NCBI GenBank assembly: GCA_026874595.1
Contig: CM049319.1
Location: forward strand, 4,494,601 to 4,558,600
From: Sipunculus nudus
Lineage: Eukaryota; Annelida; Sipuncula; Golfingiida; Sipunculidae
Direction: 5' to 3'
DNA length: 64,000 nt
In this document: positions 1 through 14,038 of the stretch, piece after piece
How the letters are laid out: the number at the start of each line of letters is the position of its first letter
Position numbering within the stretch: the first letter of the stretch is position 1
Notes under the pieces: generated by a model
The model's database searches: none
What the model was told of the DNA's origin: nothing
What the model saw: only the letters and a program-made list of their open reading frames with translations
Position numbers and translations under genes: made by a program

Positions 1-3000
1 CAACTGCTAGCTTGTAGAGATACTTGATTTTGATATTGCATCCAATGAAAACAGTTGTTTAGAGTAAAATACTTGTTTTATCTACACTGTTAACAAGTTT
101 CATAACTACATGTGTGCCAAAAAAGGGTAATCCCTATTTTCACCCCAGTCAAGGGGAAAAGAAAATATTATTTGCCACATTAAAGTCTTGTCTATTTTAG
201 TAATTATTTCTGAGATACTGCAACATTCATTAGAAAAGAAATAATTAAAGAATTGAAGAAAAAAAATTAAAAAATCAACCCACAGTTGCCAATCATGATA
301 GTTAGAACCAAAAAGAAACCAAATTTTGCAAATAAAGACCAGATCCTTGGTAATGTTGCTAATTTGTGCTAATTAAGCCAAACTCCCTAAGAAAATTCAT
401 AAAGGTATGGAAAATGGAATACTTTTGTGTTGATCATATTCATAAATTCAAAAATTGAACCATATTTCAATAAATTTCCATGTATTGTGTCTCAAACAGT
501 AACCATAAATAACAATACATTTTACTGAGTGGCCTAAAATGACATTTGTGACAGGCAGTGTTAGATGATCACTGAATCCCCTGATGCCACATACCCGAAA
601 ATGACATCTGTGTTTCAGGCCGCACGATATCAAGTCCTTGATGGGGACAGGCATGCTGACTGATCCACACTCAGTGACTATGACACAGCTTCTGTCACAA
701 GGTCTTGTTCCTCCACCTCACACTTATGTTTTTGTAACAGTGCTCATGACTGACGAGGAATGATGGTGCGTGACCACAGGCGTGTTCTGTCACAAACCAA
801 GGTCACCCTAGAAGCCGGAATGACATATCAAAGCTGGCTGGTAAATTAGGACTTTAGACACTGTGTCAGGTTGCAGGACAGGGAACCAAGTCCAATTTGT
901 AAGCACAACAATCTATTCTACTATTTTTCTATCAGTTTCCATGAATATGCAGGAATGTCACTTTCTGCTTCTTTTACAGAAGAGGTCCTTTTTCATAAGT
1001 TTGATCTGATGTTTAAAAAGAATGTAAATGCTATCAATAACTTTGAGATGACTATTCTTGCTATTAGGAGAATAAGATATAATACTTCTGAATCAGAATT
1101 ATTACAAATGATTTTGATTTTGTTGGTTATTTATATAAAAATATAATCTTAAAGGAAGATAAACAATGCTTGCTTTCATCATCATTAACAACAATCAGCA
1201 TATTTGTGAAGTACGTTTTCAAACATGATTAAGAAACATTAAAAATTCTCTTCCATTTTTTGCTGAAGCCTCCAACCTTATTAAGGGCTCATCATTTTGC
1301 CTGCGTCTGATTACTGATATATATATTTAGTATTGCTGGGCATACGCCACGTGCAGAACATAAAATATAAATCCAGAGCACTGCTTCTGAAATACCATAA
1401 ATACTCAACTTTGTTTAAAAAACTAGGGTGATCTCACTTCTGGAATATTCAAACATGATGGAGGAATTTGCACTTTACTTTCTGATCATTAATTATGAAA
1501 TGGTACTCCAAAAGAAAAAATGGTTCTCTGAGCTTAATCATTGCCATTTTCTTACCCAATAATCATTTTTCATTTTTTTCCATACGCTAATCTCTACCCC
1601 TGGGAGTTCTGTTCATACTGTAGGCAGCTGATAATGACAACCACTTTGAACAAGAAGACAAAGGATACAAAATTAACACTTCTCAAAATCAGTGAACAGT
1701 TGATTAAATATACCACAGTATATACATATACATATACAGGTTGAGCTAAAAATTACATATTTCATCACACCATAAGGTATGGGAGTAAAATATCTTATCA
1801 CGGTAGCAGGATTCAGTATCAAACATTCTCCCATCCTTACAGACGTGGATACTTTTTTCATGGTAGCCCATAACCTGAAGTAATAACAAGCTGTCTCAAT
1901 ATTAGATTACCAGAACAAACAGAAAACTTGTTTTTCTCATTTTTTTTGCGGTGAAAGAACAAGGGTATCAATTTTCTCAGCGCCTCCTCAGGTCCATGGC
2001 TTTTATTTACTGTAATGGATTGTCTCTTTTGTTTGTTATATCTGATGTGTCGGCCCTGAATCAAACAGAACAAAACAACCTGATGTTAATGTTGCAGAAA
2101 CCTAAACTTAAAAGTCACCATATCTACCCAGTCTGAAAAAGGGTAGAATAAAAAATTTAAAAAATCTAATTTATTTAATATTTTTTATCTTTATATATTA
2201 AAAAAAAATAGAAACTATTTGACAAGTCTCCACAGTCTTATGATCAACCCCACTGATATATTCTATATTTGGTGTACCCACAAACAGCTGCTACTGATGA
2301 CAATTAATTCACACCATGTTAAATATTTTTTTATCTTGTAACAATACACCTCTGTGATCACTATTGATATAGTCCTGTTTTCATCTTCACAGTAATTAAA
2401 ATTCTGCCTAGGAAACCATTTGTGTGAATTTTTTGGGTTGTTATGTATCTGCTGGGAAGCAAAGGTATTGTTTCCCCTTTGGACTGATGGTTGGTTTTTC
2501 TGTTAGAATCTTTCTGCCCAAAAGTAATAAACAAATCTTGATGAAATGTCAGATAGGATTAGGGTAACACCCCAGGAACAATTTTTTTAGGTAATTTATC
2601 TGGATCATAATTATGTTTCTCCATTCAAAGTCTTCTTCCATTGTGACACAGGACAAGTCCATTGTCCCTATATAGGTTCAACCCAGCCACTGATCAGAAT
2701 CAGGACATGTGCCTGATTTGCTTAATTTTTACCAGTATAACCTTGTTACTAATGCATGGCAATGCATGTGTCACAAGAATATCCGATTCTGGTGGAGGTT
2801 GGTAGGCTCTGACTGCACATTTTACTTCTGTTTTTTTTGGTTGCTGTTAACTAGATTAAACAACAATTACTGAACCAATTGCCGACAAACTTTGTGGCTT
2901 GGTATTATATGGATAAGGAAAGAGCCATTTAAACGTTGGTACAGATCAATGAAGGGGTAAACCAAGAAGTGCTGGATTTCTTTGGCACAGGAATATATGT

Positions 3001-4839
3001 TCTAATGAGTACCATTCTAGTTATGCCTGTACCAGCTAATATAACAGTTAATGATATTTCAATATTTTGTTCAGTTTCTTACATAAACCATTTCTGGATA
3101 TCACTTATTCCTGCCTGAATGAAACACTCGTATTTTTATTAATCCTTAGCTTAAGAATTTTTCATAGCAGTTCCTGCCTTTCCTTTTTCATTAACATAAT
3201 TTTGCACTTTTATTGTAGATAATTAAACTTCATCAAACCAAGCAGCCAAGAGTATAATGCTATAAAAAAGACGGGGTCAAACAAACAAACAAATCATGAC
3301 TTAACAGGATCAATGCAAAGCATGGCCTCGATCTGGACAAATTGATGTCCTTAGTTTGCCATACTTCAGCAAAGGATGATCAGGGAACAGTACATTGTGT
3401 TAAAATATCTCTAGCACTGCCATGTGTTATGTACCAGAGAGGAGGTCTGGATATTTAATCACTCTCAGGACCATCTAGGATGGCTCCAAGACGACTCTCC
3501 AATGACAATGACTGCAACATTCTAAGAATACTTGCATCTCTCAAGACGATGTTTACAACAGGCAAAGAAAGACATGAGAAAACTGATGCTCAGGTAGAAC
3601 CAACAACAGTGGCATATTTCACAAAAAAATGACCATGCAACCAGTGTCAGCTTTTGTTCTGTTTTGATTGAATTTCATTCGCTACATCATATCTGATATT
3701 CAGCAAGAAGGCCCACTGACGTTTGCCTTGTGGAACTAATAATGGCAAATAAAGCCTGATAATTTTTTAGCTTTTATCAGTTCAAAGATAACTTTTTCCC
3801 TAAAATATTACTGAATGAATGATTTCACAGTGCCTGGATAACTCCCTATTGCAGGGAACAATTCTCAAGTCCAGCTGATAACCCACAACATGAAGACCTG
3901 TTCTGGATTTAACATATTACGAGAAAATGGAATTTTTCAGGGGATTTTAACAAGTTTAGAAACATACATTTGCCAGATCATGCAAGAAAATAAACAACAA
4001 GGGATATATAAAATAAGCAAATGTATTTAATTACAAGCACTCACCAGCTAGAAAATGATTATCAGGATCACTGTGATTTTAATATTTATATATATATAAA
4101 ATAAGTAAAGTAAAATGTTAGCAGTCTCTCTATGCAAATTAACTGCTGCCTATTGCCAAAGTCAGACACTTGTAACTCATCTAAATTTGAATTTTTTTTT
4201 TCTTTATGTCTGACAATATACAAGTATGTCTCCCCTGGGTTATAAGACTGACTGCCCAACTGTGCAAAGCACAGGAAATTATGGGGTTAATATAGAGAGT
4301 GGATTTACACTTTGTTTGTACATTCACATGTAGTCTTTTATGGTTCATTCCTCACTCATATCCTAAAGTTAAAATTTTACGGACTGTGTGAGGAAATCTT
4401 GATGAGATTGGATGAATAGTCATTGCAGAGCAGTTTTTACATCTCACTGGCATCACAACTCAAAATTATATAGGCCCTATCAACTCAAGTATAAATGCTT
4501 ACTGAATTATGACCTCAAGTTTTTAAAGCTTATGATGACTATCAGAAGAAGCCCATGAGAACTGTCACACATATTGCTGAAATTCACACTTACAGCTCCC
4601 TATAGCTGAAAATGGTAACTATGGATTCCCGCTGTGTATCATGCATAAATATTTGGGCTGAATATGAAAGTTTAAATGAACCAAAAGCCTTTTTTAAATT
4701 TTTTTTTTTTGGGTGGAGGTAACTGCCTCCATTTTTTTTAATGCTAACTTAACTAAGTAATGTTCATTTGCAGAATTCCATTCTTGTTTTAGACTATGTG
4801 ACACAGCAGAATCACATGCTTCCTCTCATTTTATATCCT
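1..4839. other. Unique AT-rich stretch, no gene recognised
   Basis: No open frame here exceeds about 91 codons, and none resembles a known protein family. I see only homopolymer A/T runs and short TA-rich runs, for example near 1715-1740 and 4087-4100. Intronic or intergenic DNA is the simplest reading. Exons shorter than about 60 codons could be missed by eye. Confidence 0.6.
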
Positions 4840-5066
4840 GGTGTGTAAGCATCCCCACTGCTTGGTCGGCATACCACTGAGGAACCCCCGCAAGGTGCAG
4901 TCATTTGTGAGTGAAACATGGCCGTGGGCCATGGCCTTCCCATAAAGCCTGCAGAGCACTCTCCCTGAGTAGGGGCCAACCGTGAAAAATCTCACTGTCT
5001 CAGTTAAGCGTTACACTCACAATCTCCTGGCTTTGAGCCCTGTGCTCCACCCCTGAGCTGCCAGTA
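4840..5066 (-). repeat. tRNA-derived SINE relic
   Basis: Read on the minus strand, the sequence begins with a tRNA-like head. An A-box-like motif (CAGCTCAGGGGTGGAGCAC) starts near 5061, and a degenerate B-box position (GTGAGTGTAACGC) lies at 5008-5020, about 43 bases downstream as in a tRNA. The B box has lost the usual TTCGA core, so pol III activity is unlikely. The GC-richer body continues to about 4840; that far end is uncertain. An old SINE is more likely than a tRNA gene because no cloverleaf closes. Confidence 0.5.
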
Positions 5067-6533
5067 ACAAACTTTAAGCTTAAAATGAACAATGATACTT
5101 AGGAAGTAGTGAATAACAATACCAGCTATTACTGATGAACTCTTAAGAATATTCCTAGGTCAGCTCCATTAATCTTTGTCCTACCTTAGCCATGTCCTCC
5201 ACCTTGGGTAGAGCTATAGCTAGAGATGCATGCAGTAAGTGCCAATATCACTGTCCTGTCTTGTCTCTGGACGCTGGTCCTTTATACATGTCTCTCCATT
5301 AACCTAATTCTTTAGCATCTCCTTAACCCGGGTACATGTCCAGCTCTCCCAGGATCCGGTAAACAATTCTAATAAAGCTTGCCTGGCATGCAACTGCATG
5401 ATCAGGTATACAGACTTTATTAGATCTACAAGTAATTAAGCAGGTAGAATTAAATTCATATCACTGGAGTATGTCAGTTCACACAATTAAATGAAAGAAG
5501 TAAGCCTGAATTAAGCTCTTTCGTAGAATACATAAGTGGTGGTATCGATGATCAATTATAATTGGGAACTGGTCATTTGATGTTAACAATCCTATCTTGC
5601 AGCCCCATAATTGATAACAGTATTGCACATACCTATAAGGCTTTAAAATTTAACAATAACACAGATTGTTACTGATAAACAGCTCTATAAAAACAAAAGT
5701 GTACTTCACAAGTGCTCAAGTGTGTACAGGTGTGTAACAATTGGACCTAACAGGTAAATAAGGCATGGCAGCTCAGGTGTGAAAAAAAATATTTTCTGTA
5801 CCATAAAAGTACTTTTCATGTTAGGTATTCATCTCTAAGAGTTTTACCTGGAATTAAAAGAAAATCTTCAAAACTTACCATTTTTTGTGCTTTTTGAAAC
5901 AGCATATGTATACATGGTGCTCACTGCAAATACTGGCAAAAAAACATGAGTTGTATATGATACTGGAGTCATCTTAGTAAATCATGAACTTGTACCTGTC
6001 ATGGTAACTCATACCTTTGTCTATAAATAGACTAAAAACAGAGTGGTTGCAGGATGCAGCATCATATTCAGACACAGCAGTGTCCCTGGGTTCACTGGAC
6101 ACATAGACAGTTTAGAATAGTTTATATTTTTAAGATGTGTACATGCTGCACAGCATGTCATGTTATTAAAAATTACTGATAAATGACTCTTGTCACAACG
6201 CTCTTAAAACAACGCTCATTTAAGAACTTTAAGAACAAAAACATTATTTGGTCTGGTGAGACAATCATTCACATAATCTCTATGTGTACAATTTGTATAA
6301 GATGCATTTTTTCTTAAATATGAAAAATCATTTTAACAACTCACTCAAACACAAAAACAGGAGAAACAAGAACAATGTATATATTTGTGATGACATGACT
6401 AGGAGTTATTTTCTTCATTATAAATATATATTTTTAAAGGCAATATATCTGGGCTAATATTTTTGGGCAACAAAAAAATAATTCCACTGACTTTTAAATA
6501 TTGCCATTATAACTGTGACACACCTAGAGAAAC

Positions 6534-6536
<3 letters not shown>
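5067..6536. other. Unique AT-rich stretch
   Basis: Nothing recognisable: no long frame, no tandem array and no terminal repeat seen. Confidence 0.5.
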
Positions 6537-6602
<66 letters not shown>

Positions 6603-6604
6603 TA
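6537..6604. repeat. (GA)n microsatellite
   Basis: Nearly uninterrupted GA dinucleotides, with one GAAA interruption toward the right end. The minus-strand frame across it, 6454-6729, reads as a run of Ser-Leu and is an artefact of the repeat. Confidence 0.97.
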
Positions 6605-6787
6605 GAGCAAGAGAATGAGAGAATGAAAGTGAAAAAGCAATACAAAGAGTTAACATAAAATTTCAGTGAAATAAATAATACTATGTAATATTTCCTGAAC
6701 CATATGAATATTTCAAATCTGTTAACCACTACTTATGCCCTGAATAGTCTACTTAAAGGCTCACTAGGAGAACCAAGTTGAGTCCAA

Positions 6788-7794
6788 ACTAGAATACGGG
6801 TAGTCAACAAGGGACTACATGTATCCGCCAAAATAAGAGTAGGACGGGTGAAGTGAGGCATGGATTGATGGACGTTGTGCAAAAATGGTTGCAGTTAGCG
6901 CCACCAGTTTTTTGTATGATAAAGAGATATGTGAGATCTTAACACAAACAAATTTTCAGGAAGATACATCAAACCAGTCCAGATATATAAGCATGGATGT
7001 CTGTAGCGTGAACGTGAATGTAGATGGTGCCATCTGTCATAAAATCAAGAAAGCTATCCAGGATGTATATACATGCCGAATTTCAGGTGAATAAGTCAAA
7101 CCACTGCCGAGATATGAGTGATTTTTGCCCAAGTCAAATGAATAGATTGATGCTGTGCAAAACTGGTTGCAGTTAGCGCCACCAGTTTTTTGTATGATAA
7201 AGAGATATTTGAGATCTTAACACAAGCAAATTTTCAGAAAGATACGTCAAACCAGTCCGGATATATAAGCATGGATGTCTGCAGTATAAACGTGAATGTA
7301 GGTGGCGCCACCTGTCATAAAATCAAGAAAGCTATCCAGGATGTATACGCAAGCCGAATTTCAGGTGAATTATACACAAACCACTGCAGAAATACAAGTG
7401 ATTTTAACCCAAGGGAGACGAACAGATGGAGACTGTGCACAGATGGACATTGTGCAAACATGGTTGCAGGGGGCACCACCATTTTTTGTGTATGTTATAA
7501 AGCTATCCAAGGGCTTCATTTGTACAAAATTTTTTTCATGATTGGTCAAACGAATCTGAAGATATGTGGGTTAATATGTCAAAACAGACGCACAGATGGA
7601 CGCACTGGAGAGAGGAAAGGTCAGAGGGCAACGCCAATTAGATAGGCACCAGTTCACGTGTGTAAGTTTTGGAAAAATCAGTCCAGTAGTATAAGAGGAG
7701 TTGTCAGGAAACGAACCCAGCGGCAGTGGCGGCAGTGGCAGGGGAACCCGGTCAGAAACATAGTATCCACAAAACTTTGTTTTGGTGTATACAA
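6788..7794 (+). mobile_element. Family B Helitron-like (HINE/pearl-like) element, copy 1
   Basis: Starts with AACTAGAATACGGGTAGT and soon carries GTATCCGCCAAAAT. The core has about 2.5 tandem units of 280-290 bp, each beginning near GTGCAAAAATGGTTGCAG (about 6870 and 7155, then a partial near 7445). The right end is a perfect hairpin, CAAAAC-TTT-GTTTTG at 7770-7784, followed by GGTGTATACAA. The right-end bases GTTTTGGYGKRTAC are the inverse of the 5' GTATCYGCCAAAA motif. It has no coding capacity; open frames such as 7190-7645 only follow the core repeat. Assignment to Helentron-derived HINEs is inference from structure. Boundaries rest on copies 2 and 3. Confidence 0.7.
7301..7312. repeat. 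12-bp perfect palindrome in family B core
   Basis: GGTGGCGCCACC, self-complementary. It recurs at or near the same core position in other family B units and in families F and A. Confidence 0.9.
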
Positions 7795-10700
7795 TAAGGC
7801 AAATTAATTCTTCTTGTTCCATATGATGTTCAGCCTAATATTATGGCCCATAGCTTAACTTTTTTAATTCCAGGAATTAAAAACATGTCATCCTTTTAAA
7901 TGAGTTGCTGCATGGCTAAATACAGTAGAACAAAAATCCTGAGACCTGCATATGCACAGACAGGATATAGTGTATCAGCTCTGTCTATCCACACAAAAGA
8001 GTTTAAATTTTGACATTACCAAGATAATAGGCAATCAAGTCATCCTTCAAATCCAACTGGATGGCATTCTCTAGGGATATACTTAAAAGCAAAAACATTA
8101 CAAGACTAAAGAAATATTTATGAAATAATAAAAAGATAATACCTTATCTGGATAACATCATAACGAAAGATGATGAATTTTGACAAAACTGCATTCCACT
8201 GACAATTAAATCATGACACAAACAGTATCAATTATGTCCTCTGAGGCAAAATAATTGGGCAATTCAGGTCCATTTTATCAAAATCTTCACCTTCACTATG
8301 GCCAGTTATGGACTATATGCATGCTATGTTACCATAAATATTCCAAAAAAATTCCTAGCTTAAACCTGACTGATTAGTTGCCATCCAGTGATACAGTCTG
8401 TATCCTGCAAAAATTCATCTCTCCCCACATTGCCCAATGATATCTGCCATGGGTCCATTAAGAGGACTCTACAGTATCCCTCAGGGTGTGAAAGCGACTC
8501 CGGAGGCCCAGACAGACAGCGACAATTTCCCTGAATCAATGACTTTAGCTTGCCAAAAGCACTATCAAGGTGACACACCAGTTACAATTCCACGGCCAAA
8601 ATGAGAATGGATGCCAATTTATAAAGGTAACAATGAACAGGAGAGCATCACAACAATCACACAATCAAGTGGCTTAAAGTCTGCACTTTGAGAGCAAATA
8701 TATAACATACATATGTCAGTGATGAAAATCTGTGGACTTAAATAATAGCTGTTACTGAATGATAAATTAAATCTGAAAATTAAAGAAAACTTATACTGCA
8801 TTTTATTACCTTTTCCCATCTGTGTAATGTACATTAACAAATCACTCATTTTTTTTGTTTGACTAAAGAATTATATTCTCCATTTAAAAACATATAGGCA
8901 ACATATTTTTTTATATTTCTTCCATTAGCCTACTTATGCAGACAATAAACTTCAAAATTTCACAAGGCATTTAAATCATTCACTCAATATAAAACAATGA
9001 ATTTAATAAATTATAAAGTAGGGCACTCTTTTATAATAATAAATGTAAGACCACAATTTTTAGGTTTTTAGTATATTAGTTCTTACTTTTTTTTATGATC
9101 ATTCAATTTCTGCATGCAAGCATTATTTTTAAAACAGATCATGACTGAAAAAAAAATGATATAAAGCAAGCTGGGAGAGCCTAACAAATGTCTGACAGAA
9201 GTACTGAGGTAATTCAGCTTCCCATGTCAGGCCAGGTGAAGCTCAATGTATCAGTGATGAGAAGAGATGTGTCTGGGCCTTGATTGGTTATGTTCTGAAC
9301 ATTGTGGATCATTAGAAGAAATGAGTCTCTCTGTATAATAAGGGATAATGCATGTCACTCTAAGGAGGAAAGCCATGATTTATCACCTCCAGCTCCTTCA
9401 GGATCACTAAGGTCCATTCCCTATCAGATTATTGTATCTTTTGTTGAGACACTAATATATATTTCTTATCTAAATCACTATTATATATATGCTTTAGATG
9501 ATATATCAGACTAGATAAGTCACCACCAGCATTCATATATGTATTATACAGTGTATATCAGCCTTCCCACAGAAGAAAATATTGTTGCATTATCACACAC
9601 ATTTCACTTGGTTGGAATTGTTTCATCCTGGACTATTCTTGGGAGAATTCTGATCTGTTTATAATGTTACATGTCATATATGATACAGATGTAACAATTT
9701 AAGCCAAAAGCATAATTACTTCAGTGGTGATGACAAAGTTAAACACAAGTTTACATGCATGCCATGGGATCTTGTGAAGAAGAGGTTTGGGAATCAAATA
9801 TGCCAGTCTCATTCCCCAGTTTGCCTCCTTGGTTGTCATACCATGGTCTTCACAAGATTTTAACTGTGTAACCTGGATGTAAAGTACAACCCTTGTTGAT
9901 TTAAGTTCATGGTAATCTGTTATAATCTGATATATCATGGCCAGGTTTGCATATGTAAGTTAACTGACCAGGTACACTTGATGAGCTGATTATCAAACTG
10001 ATCAATGCATGGTGACTGTCTTCATTATCTTAACCTTTTCTCTTTTTTATATCAAAACCATAAGAGGTCCATTGAAATGTTACAGAATGAATGCCAATGG
10101 CAGATGTAATGATTTCAAGATTTATATAGGCTAGCTGCTACACCAGAGTCCGTTCTGACCTGGCCAAACTGAATTAAGCTCTGGTTACCACTGACATTCA
10201 CCCGAAACCAGTTCAGTGTCTGGGCTAGCTTATATGGAAGCAATGACCTGAAAATATCACTTACCACAGCCAAGAAATTAATGTAAATACCACAGGCTAA
10301 GACTAGCAATCAGATTACTTCCCTGGCTATTGTATTCCATACACACGTCAAAATTCCCCACAGGGCCCTGCTGATTTAGCAGTTGACTCAATGCATGTAG
10401 GAGCTACGGAACAAGGGAGATAGTGCGTAATTGGGTATCTGAGAGATAGAGACAGTGCATAACTGGGTGGTTGAGAAAAAGACAGGGAAAAAGAAATATT
10501 TTTTAGAGCTTATGGATGAGCTGAAATGGCAGCTTTTCCTGTAACAGATGTTATCACCCAGTATTGACAAATTTTGAGACTTCATTTCAGGGCATTTCAA
10601 GGACAAGGAATTTTCCAAGAGGTTTTCTTGCTGTTTTCTCTGTTATTTTTCCACTGTGCAGTCATATTCTACATATTCTAAGATCTCTGTAAGAAGGCTT

Positions 10701-11154
10701 AAGTGAGACTTCTAGGCCATTTATGGTGAGCTAAAAGAATGGAAGTCAAGGTATTTCAAGGAAATCTTCAAAATTGGTTCAGATTCAATGCTTTGAAAAC
10801 ATAGATATTTTTGAGGACTTTCAATGATTTTTTAAGGCTTATGAGAAGCCTGCTGACTAAATTTTTAAACATCAGAACCATGGTTAAGTTATTACCAAAA
10901 GAATTTCACTTCAAATTGTTCTCAGAAAACAGCCCAATTATACAATCTTTGACAGGTTTTAAGTTTGTATCAAAATTTGTGTACTGAAATTGGAAACTTG
11001 GATGTACCTGGTTGAAAGTGAAGTATTTAAACATAAATGCCCAAGTAAAACACCAGAAAACAAATCAACTCTAGACTCTGGTAAAACTTAATTAGAGAAA
11101 ATGAAACCCCATTCTGCTTCTGCATCCTACAAGTTAACAGTTATCGGATTATTA
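7795..11154. other. Unique stretch, no gene recognised
   Basis: No frame with recognisable homology. The segment 8360-8578 is richer in GC and open on the minus strand for 72 codons, but the protein is unfamiliar and no paired splice sites are convincing, so it is not called as an exon. Confidence 0.4.
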
Positions 11155-12898
11155 ACAAGAGACCCAGGGGTCTTATGTTCACTCTGTGAATTACTGTGCA
11201 TTTTGGCAGGTGATTAAAAAAAATTTTTCAGAAAGATCAGTCCAAGAGTCTCAGAGGAGACTCTGTTTTGGCAGATTATAACAAATAAATACTTAATGAC
11301 ATATTATGGATAAAAGTGGAAAAGACCATTACAGCCTGCTGAAAGTAGCTAAACACAGGTAGCGCTACCTGCAGGTCAAAATCATTAAGCAGTCACATGA
11401 TCAATATTCCTGTGAAATTTGAAACTGAAGGCTGCAGCAGTTCCTAAGATATTTGGTAACAGACAATACATCATGTATGGAAACACATCAAGTTGTTAAA
11501 TTTTACGATCGACAAAATTATAAGTTCCGTAGAGACACCATCTTGAGAATGACCTGACTAAATTTTTACTCAAATTATACCCCTTCCTCTAAGGAACTGT
11601 TGACTATGATATGAAGGCCAAAATATTTATGCCTTGTGACTTATCTAGTAAGAAGTGGAAAAGACCATTTCATCCCGCAGAAAGTAGTTCAACAAAGGTG
11701 GCTCCACCTGGAGGTCAAAATCATTGAGCAGTCAGTGCCAGTCACATGATCAATATTTCTGTGAAATTTGAAACTGAAGGCTGCAGCAGTTCCTAAGATA
11801 TTTGGTAACAGACAATACATCCTGTATGGAAACCATCAAGTTGTCAAATTTTGCAATTGTCACAATTGAAGTTCCGTAGATATGCCATCTTGAAAATGAC
11901 TTAACTGAATTTATTCTAAAATTATTATTTCCCTTCCTCCTAGTAACTGTTGACTATGATATGAAAGCCAAAGTATTTATACTTTATGACACATCTTGGA
12001 AAAAACAGAAAAGACCATTACAGCCTGTAGAAAGTAGGTCAACACAGGTGGCACCACCTGCAGGTCAAAATCATTCAGCAGTCACATGATCAATATTCCT
12101 GTGAAATTTGAAACTGAAGGCTACAGCAGTTCCTCAGATATTTGGTAACAGACAATACATCATGTATAGAAACACATCAAGTTGTCATATTTTGCAATCG
12201 ACAGAATTTGAAGTTCTGTAGAGATGCCATCTTGAAAAAGACTTGATTGAATTTATACTCAAATTATTCCCCTTACTCTAAGGAACTGCTGACTATGATA
12301 TGAAGGCCAAAATATTAATACTTGATGACTTTATTTCCGAAGAAGTGGAAAAGACCATTTCATCCCGCAGAAAGTAGGTCAACACAGGTGGCGCCACCTG
12401 GAGGTCAAAATCATTGAGCAGTCACATGATCAATATTCCTGTGAAATTTGAAACTGAAGGTTGCAGCAGTTCCTCAGATATTTAGTAACAGACAATACAT
12501 CCTGTATGGAAACACATCAAGTTGTCATATTTTGCGATCGACACAATTTAAAGTTCCATAGATACGCCATCTTGAAAATGACCTGACTGAATTTACACAC
12601 AAATTATTCCCCTTCTTCTAAGGTACTGCTGACTATGCTATGAAGGCCAAAATATTTATACTTTATGATTTATCTTGGAAGAAGTGGAAAAGACCATTTC
12701 GTCCCGCAGAAAGTAGGTCAACATAGGTGGCGCCACCAAAAGCTTATTTTTGCATGTCCATCCCATGATCATTAATTCTGCAAAGTTTCATGAAGGTAGC
12801 TGCTGTGGCTGTTGAGATATTTGGTAACAGACGCAGGACAGTTGACAGTGGACAGTGGACGCTGCGCCATGGCATAAGTTCACAGAGTGAACTAAAAA
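11155..12898 (+). mobile_element. Family F Helitron-like element with five-unit tandem core
   Basis: The left end AACAAGAGACCCAGGGGTC resembles the family A leader and is followed by GTTCACTCTGTGAA (11177-11190). The core is tandem units of about 333-352 bp. The phrase AAAAGACCATT recurs at about 11324, 11657, 12009, 12348 and 12688. Each unit carries the palindromic GGTGGCGCCACC-type motif, then CACATGATCAATATTCCTG in most. The right end folds as GTTCAC-AGA-GTGAAC (12878-12892) followed by TAAAAA, and is the inverse of the 11177 motif. Non-coding. The structure matches families A, B and C. Helentron/HINE membership is inferred, not shown. Confidence 0.7.
11358..11369. repeat. Variant palindrome GGTAGCGCTACC
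   Basis: Differs from GGTGGCGCCACC by one G-to-A change in the left arm and the matching C-to-T change in the right arm, so the palindrome is kept. Confidence 0.9.
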
Positions 12899-14038
12899 CA
12901 GTAAACACATGAATTAATAATGCCTTAACTGCATGTGTCAGCTGTGCATCAAGAAAGTCAATCAATGCAGATGGCCCTAATGAAAATTAGGAAAAATAAG
13001 TCACTTTTCAAACTTATCAGTGAACAGCAAAAAAAAATAAAAACTAAAATATTCAAGGGCATCCAAAGCTGGACATCTCCCCAACCAAAATGTTTGTAAA
13101 GTACATACAAATATTTTTACTACTTTACTATTGTAAAATAATAATGAACAGAGTTGAAAGGTGCCACATTTTTCATTCTTATATTATATAAGATCAATAT
13201 CAATCATATATACGTGACATGCACATGTACTGTGGTTGCACTTGCATGCCTTTGAACACAAATAAAGAGATAAAAATCTTCCTGAATTAATTTTTGTACT
13301 GGGATCGAAACTTTGCTCCTGAGTCCATATACTACCCACTGACCTAGGTACCAGCACACAGAGCCATTTAATTTCATATGCAAGTGAGAAGTGTGTGAAA
13401 GAAAAAAAAGATGGAAAGAAGGGGACAGGCCACAATTAACCTACAAAATGATCTCAGGCCTGTAACGTCTGCCAATGAATTTCTTGGTGAAGGAAAAAAT
13501 TAAATTAATTTATCATGACACCTATAGAAGCATCCTTCAAAGGGAAAATTATAACCCATTCATACTGTCATACTGTAGAGTCATTTGATCGTCACATACA
13601 AATTACAATGGATTCAAGGAAAAATTACTAATTTTATCAGCAAATATATAGATAAAATGAAAAAAAGGTGACTGAATTCTGACTGGACAAGCATTTTAAA
13701 TACTTGGAAAAAAAAATGAAATAAAATATCAAAGTATCACTGAAAGCATTTGTCTGATATGAAGATGTTGACTTCCTTTGCTGAGGGCAATGTAATGTAC
13801 TGCCATGGTAACCAATCCAACTGCTGGCAGTTGCTTGGAATAAATCTGTATAATCAAGAATACCGGTATGTGCAGTAAACTAAAACCTGTATCATTACCT
13901 GATCAATAGTATGTCCTTATAAAGAAACAGGATTTTCTGGCAGATACCGCATGGGGGCAATGAAATTAAAGGCACTAGCCAACTCAGATATATCAGAAAA
14001 TTCTGACTGACTGACATTTACTGTTGGACGAATGTAAA
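12899..14038. other. Unique AT-rich stretch
   Basis: No recognisable gene or repeat ends. Confidence 0.5.

Noticed and set aside
6454-6729. Ser-Leu-rich 91-residue frame on the minus strand
   Set aside because: Product of the GA microsatellite.
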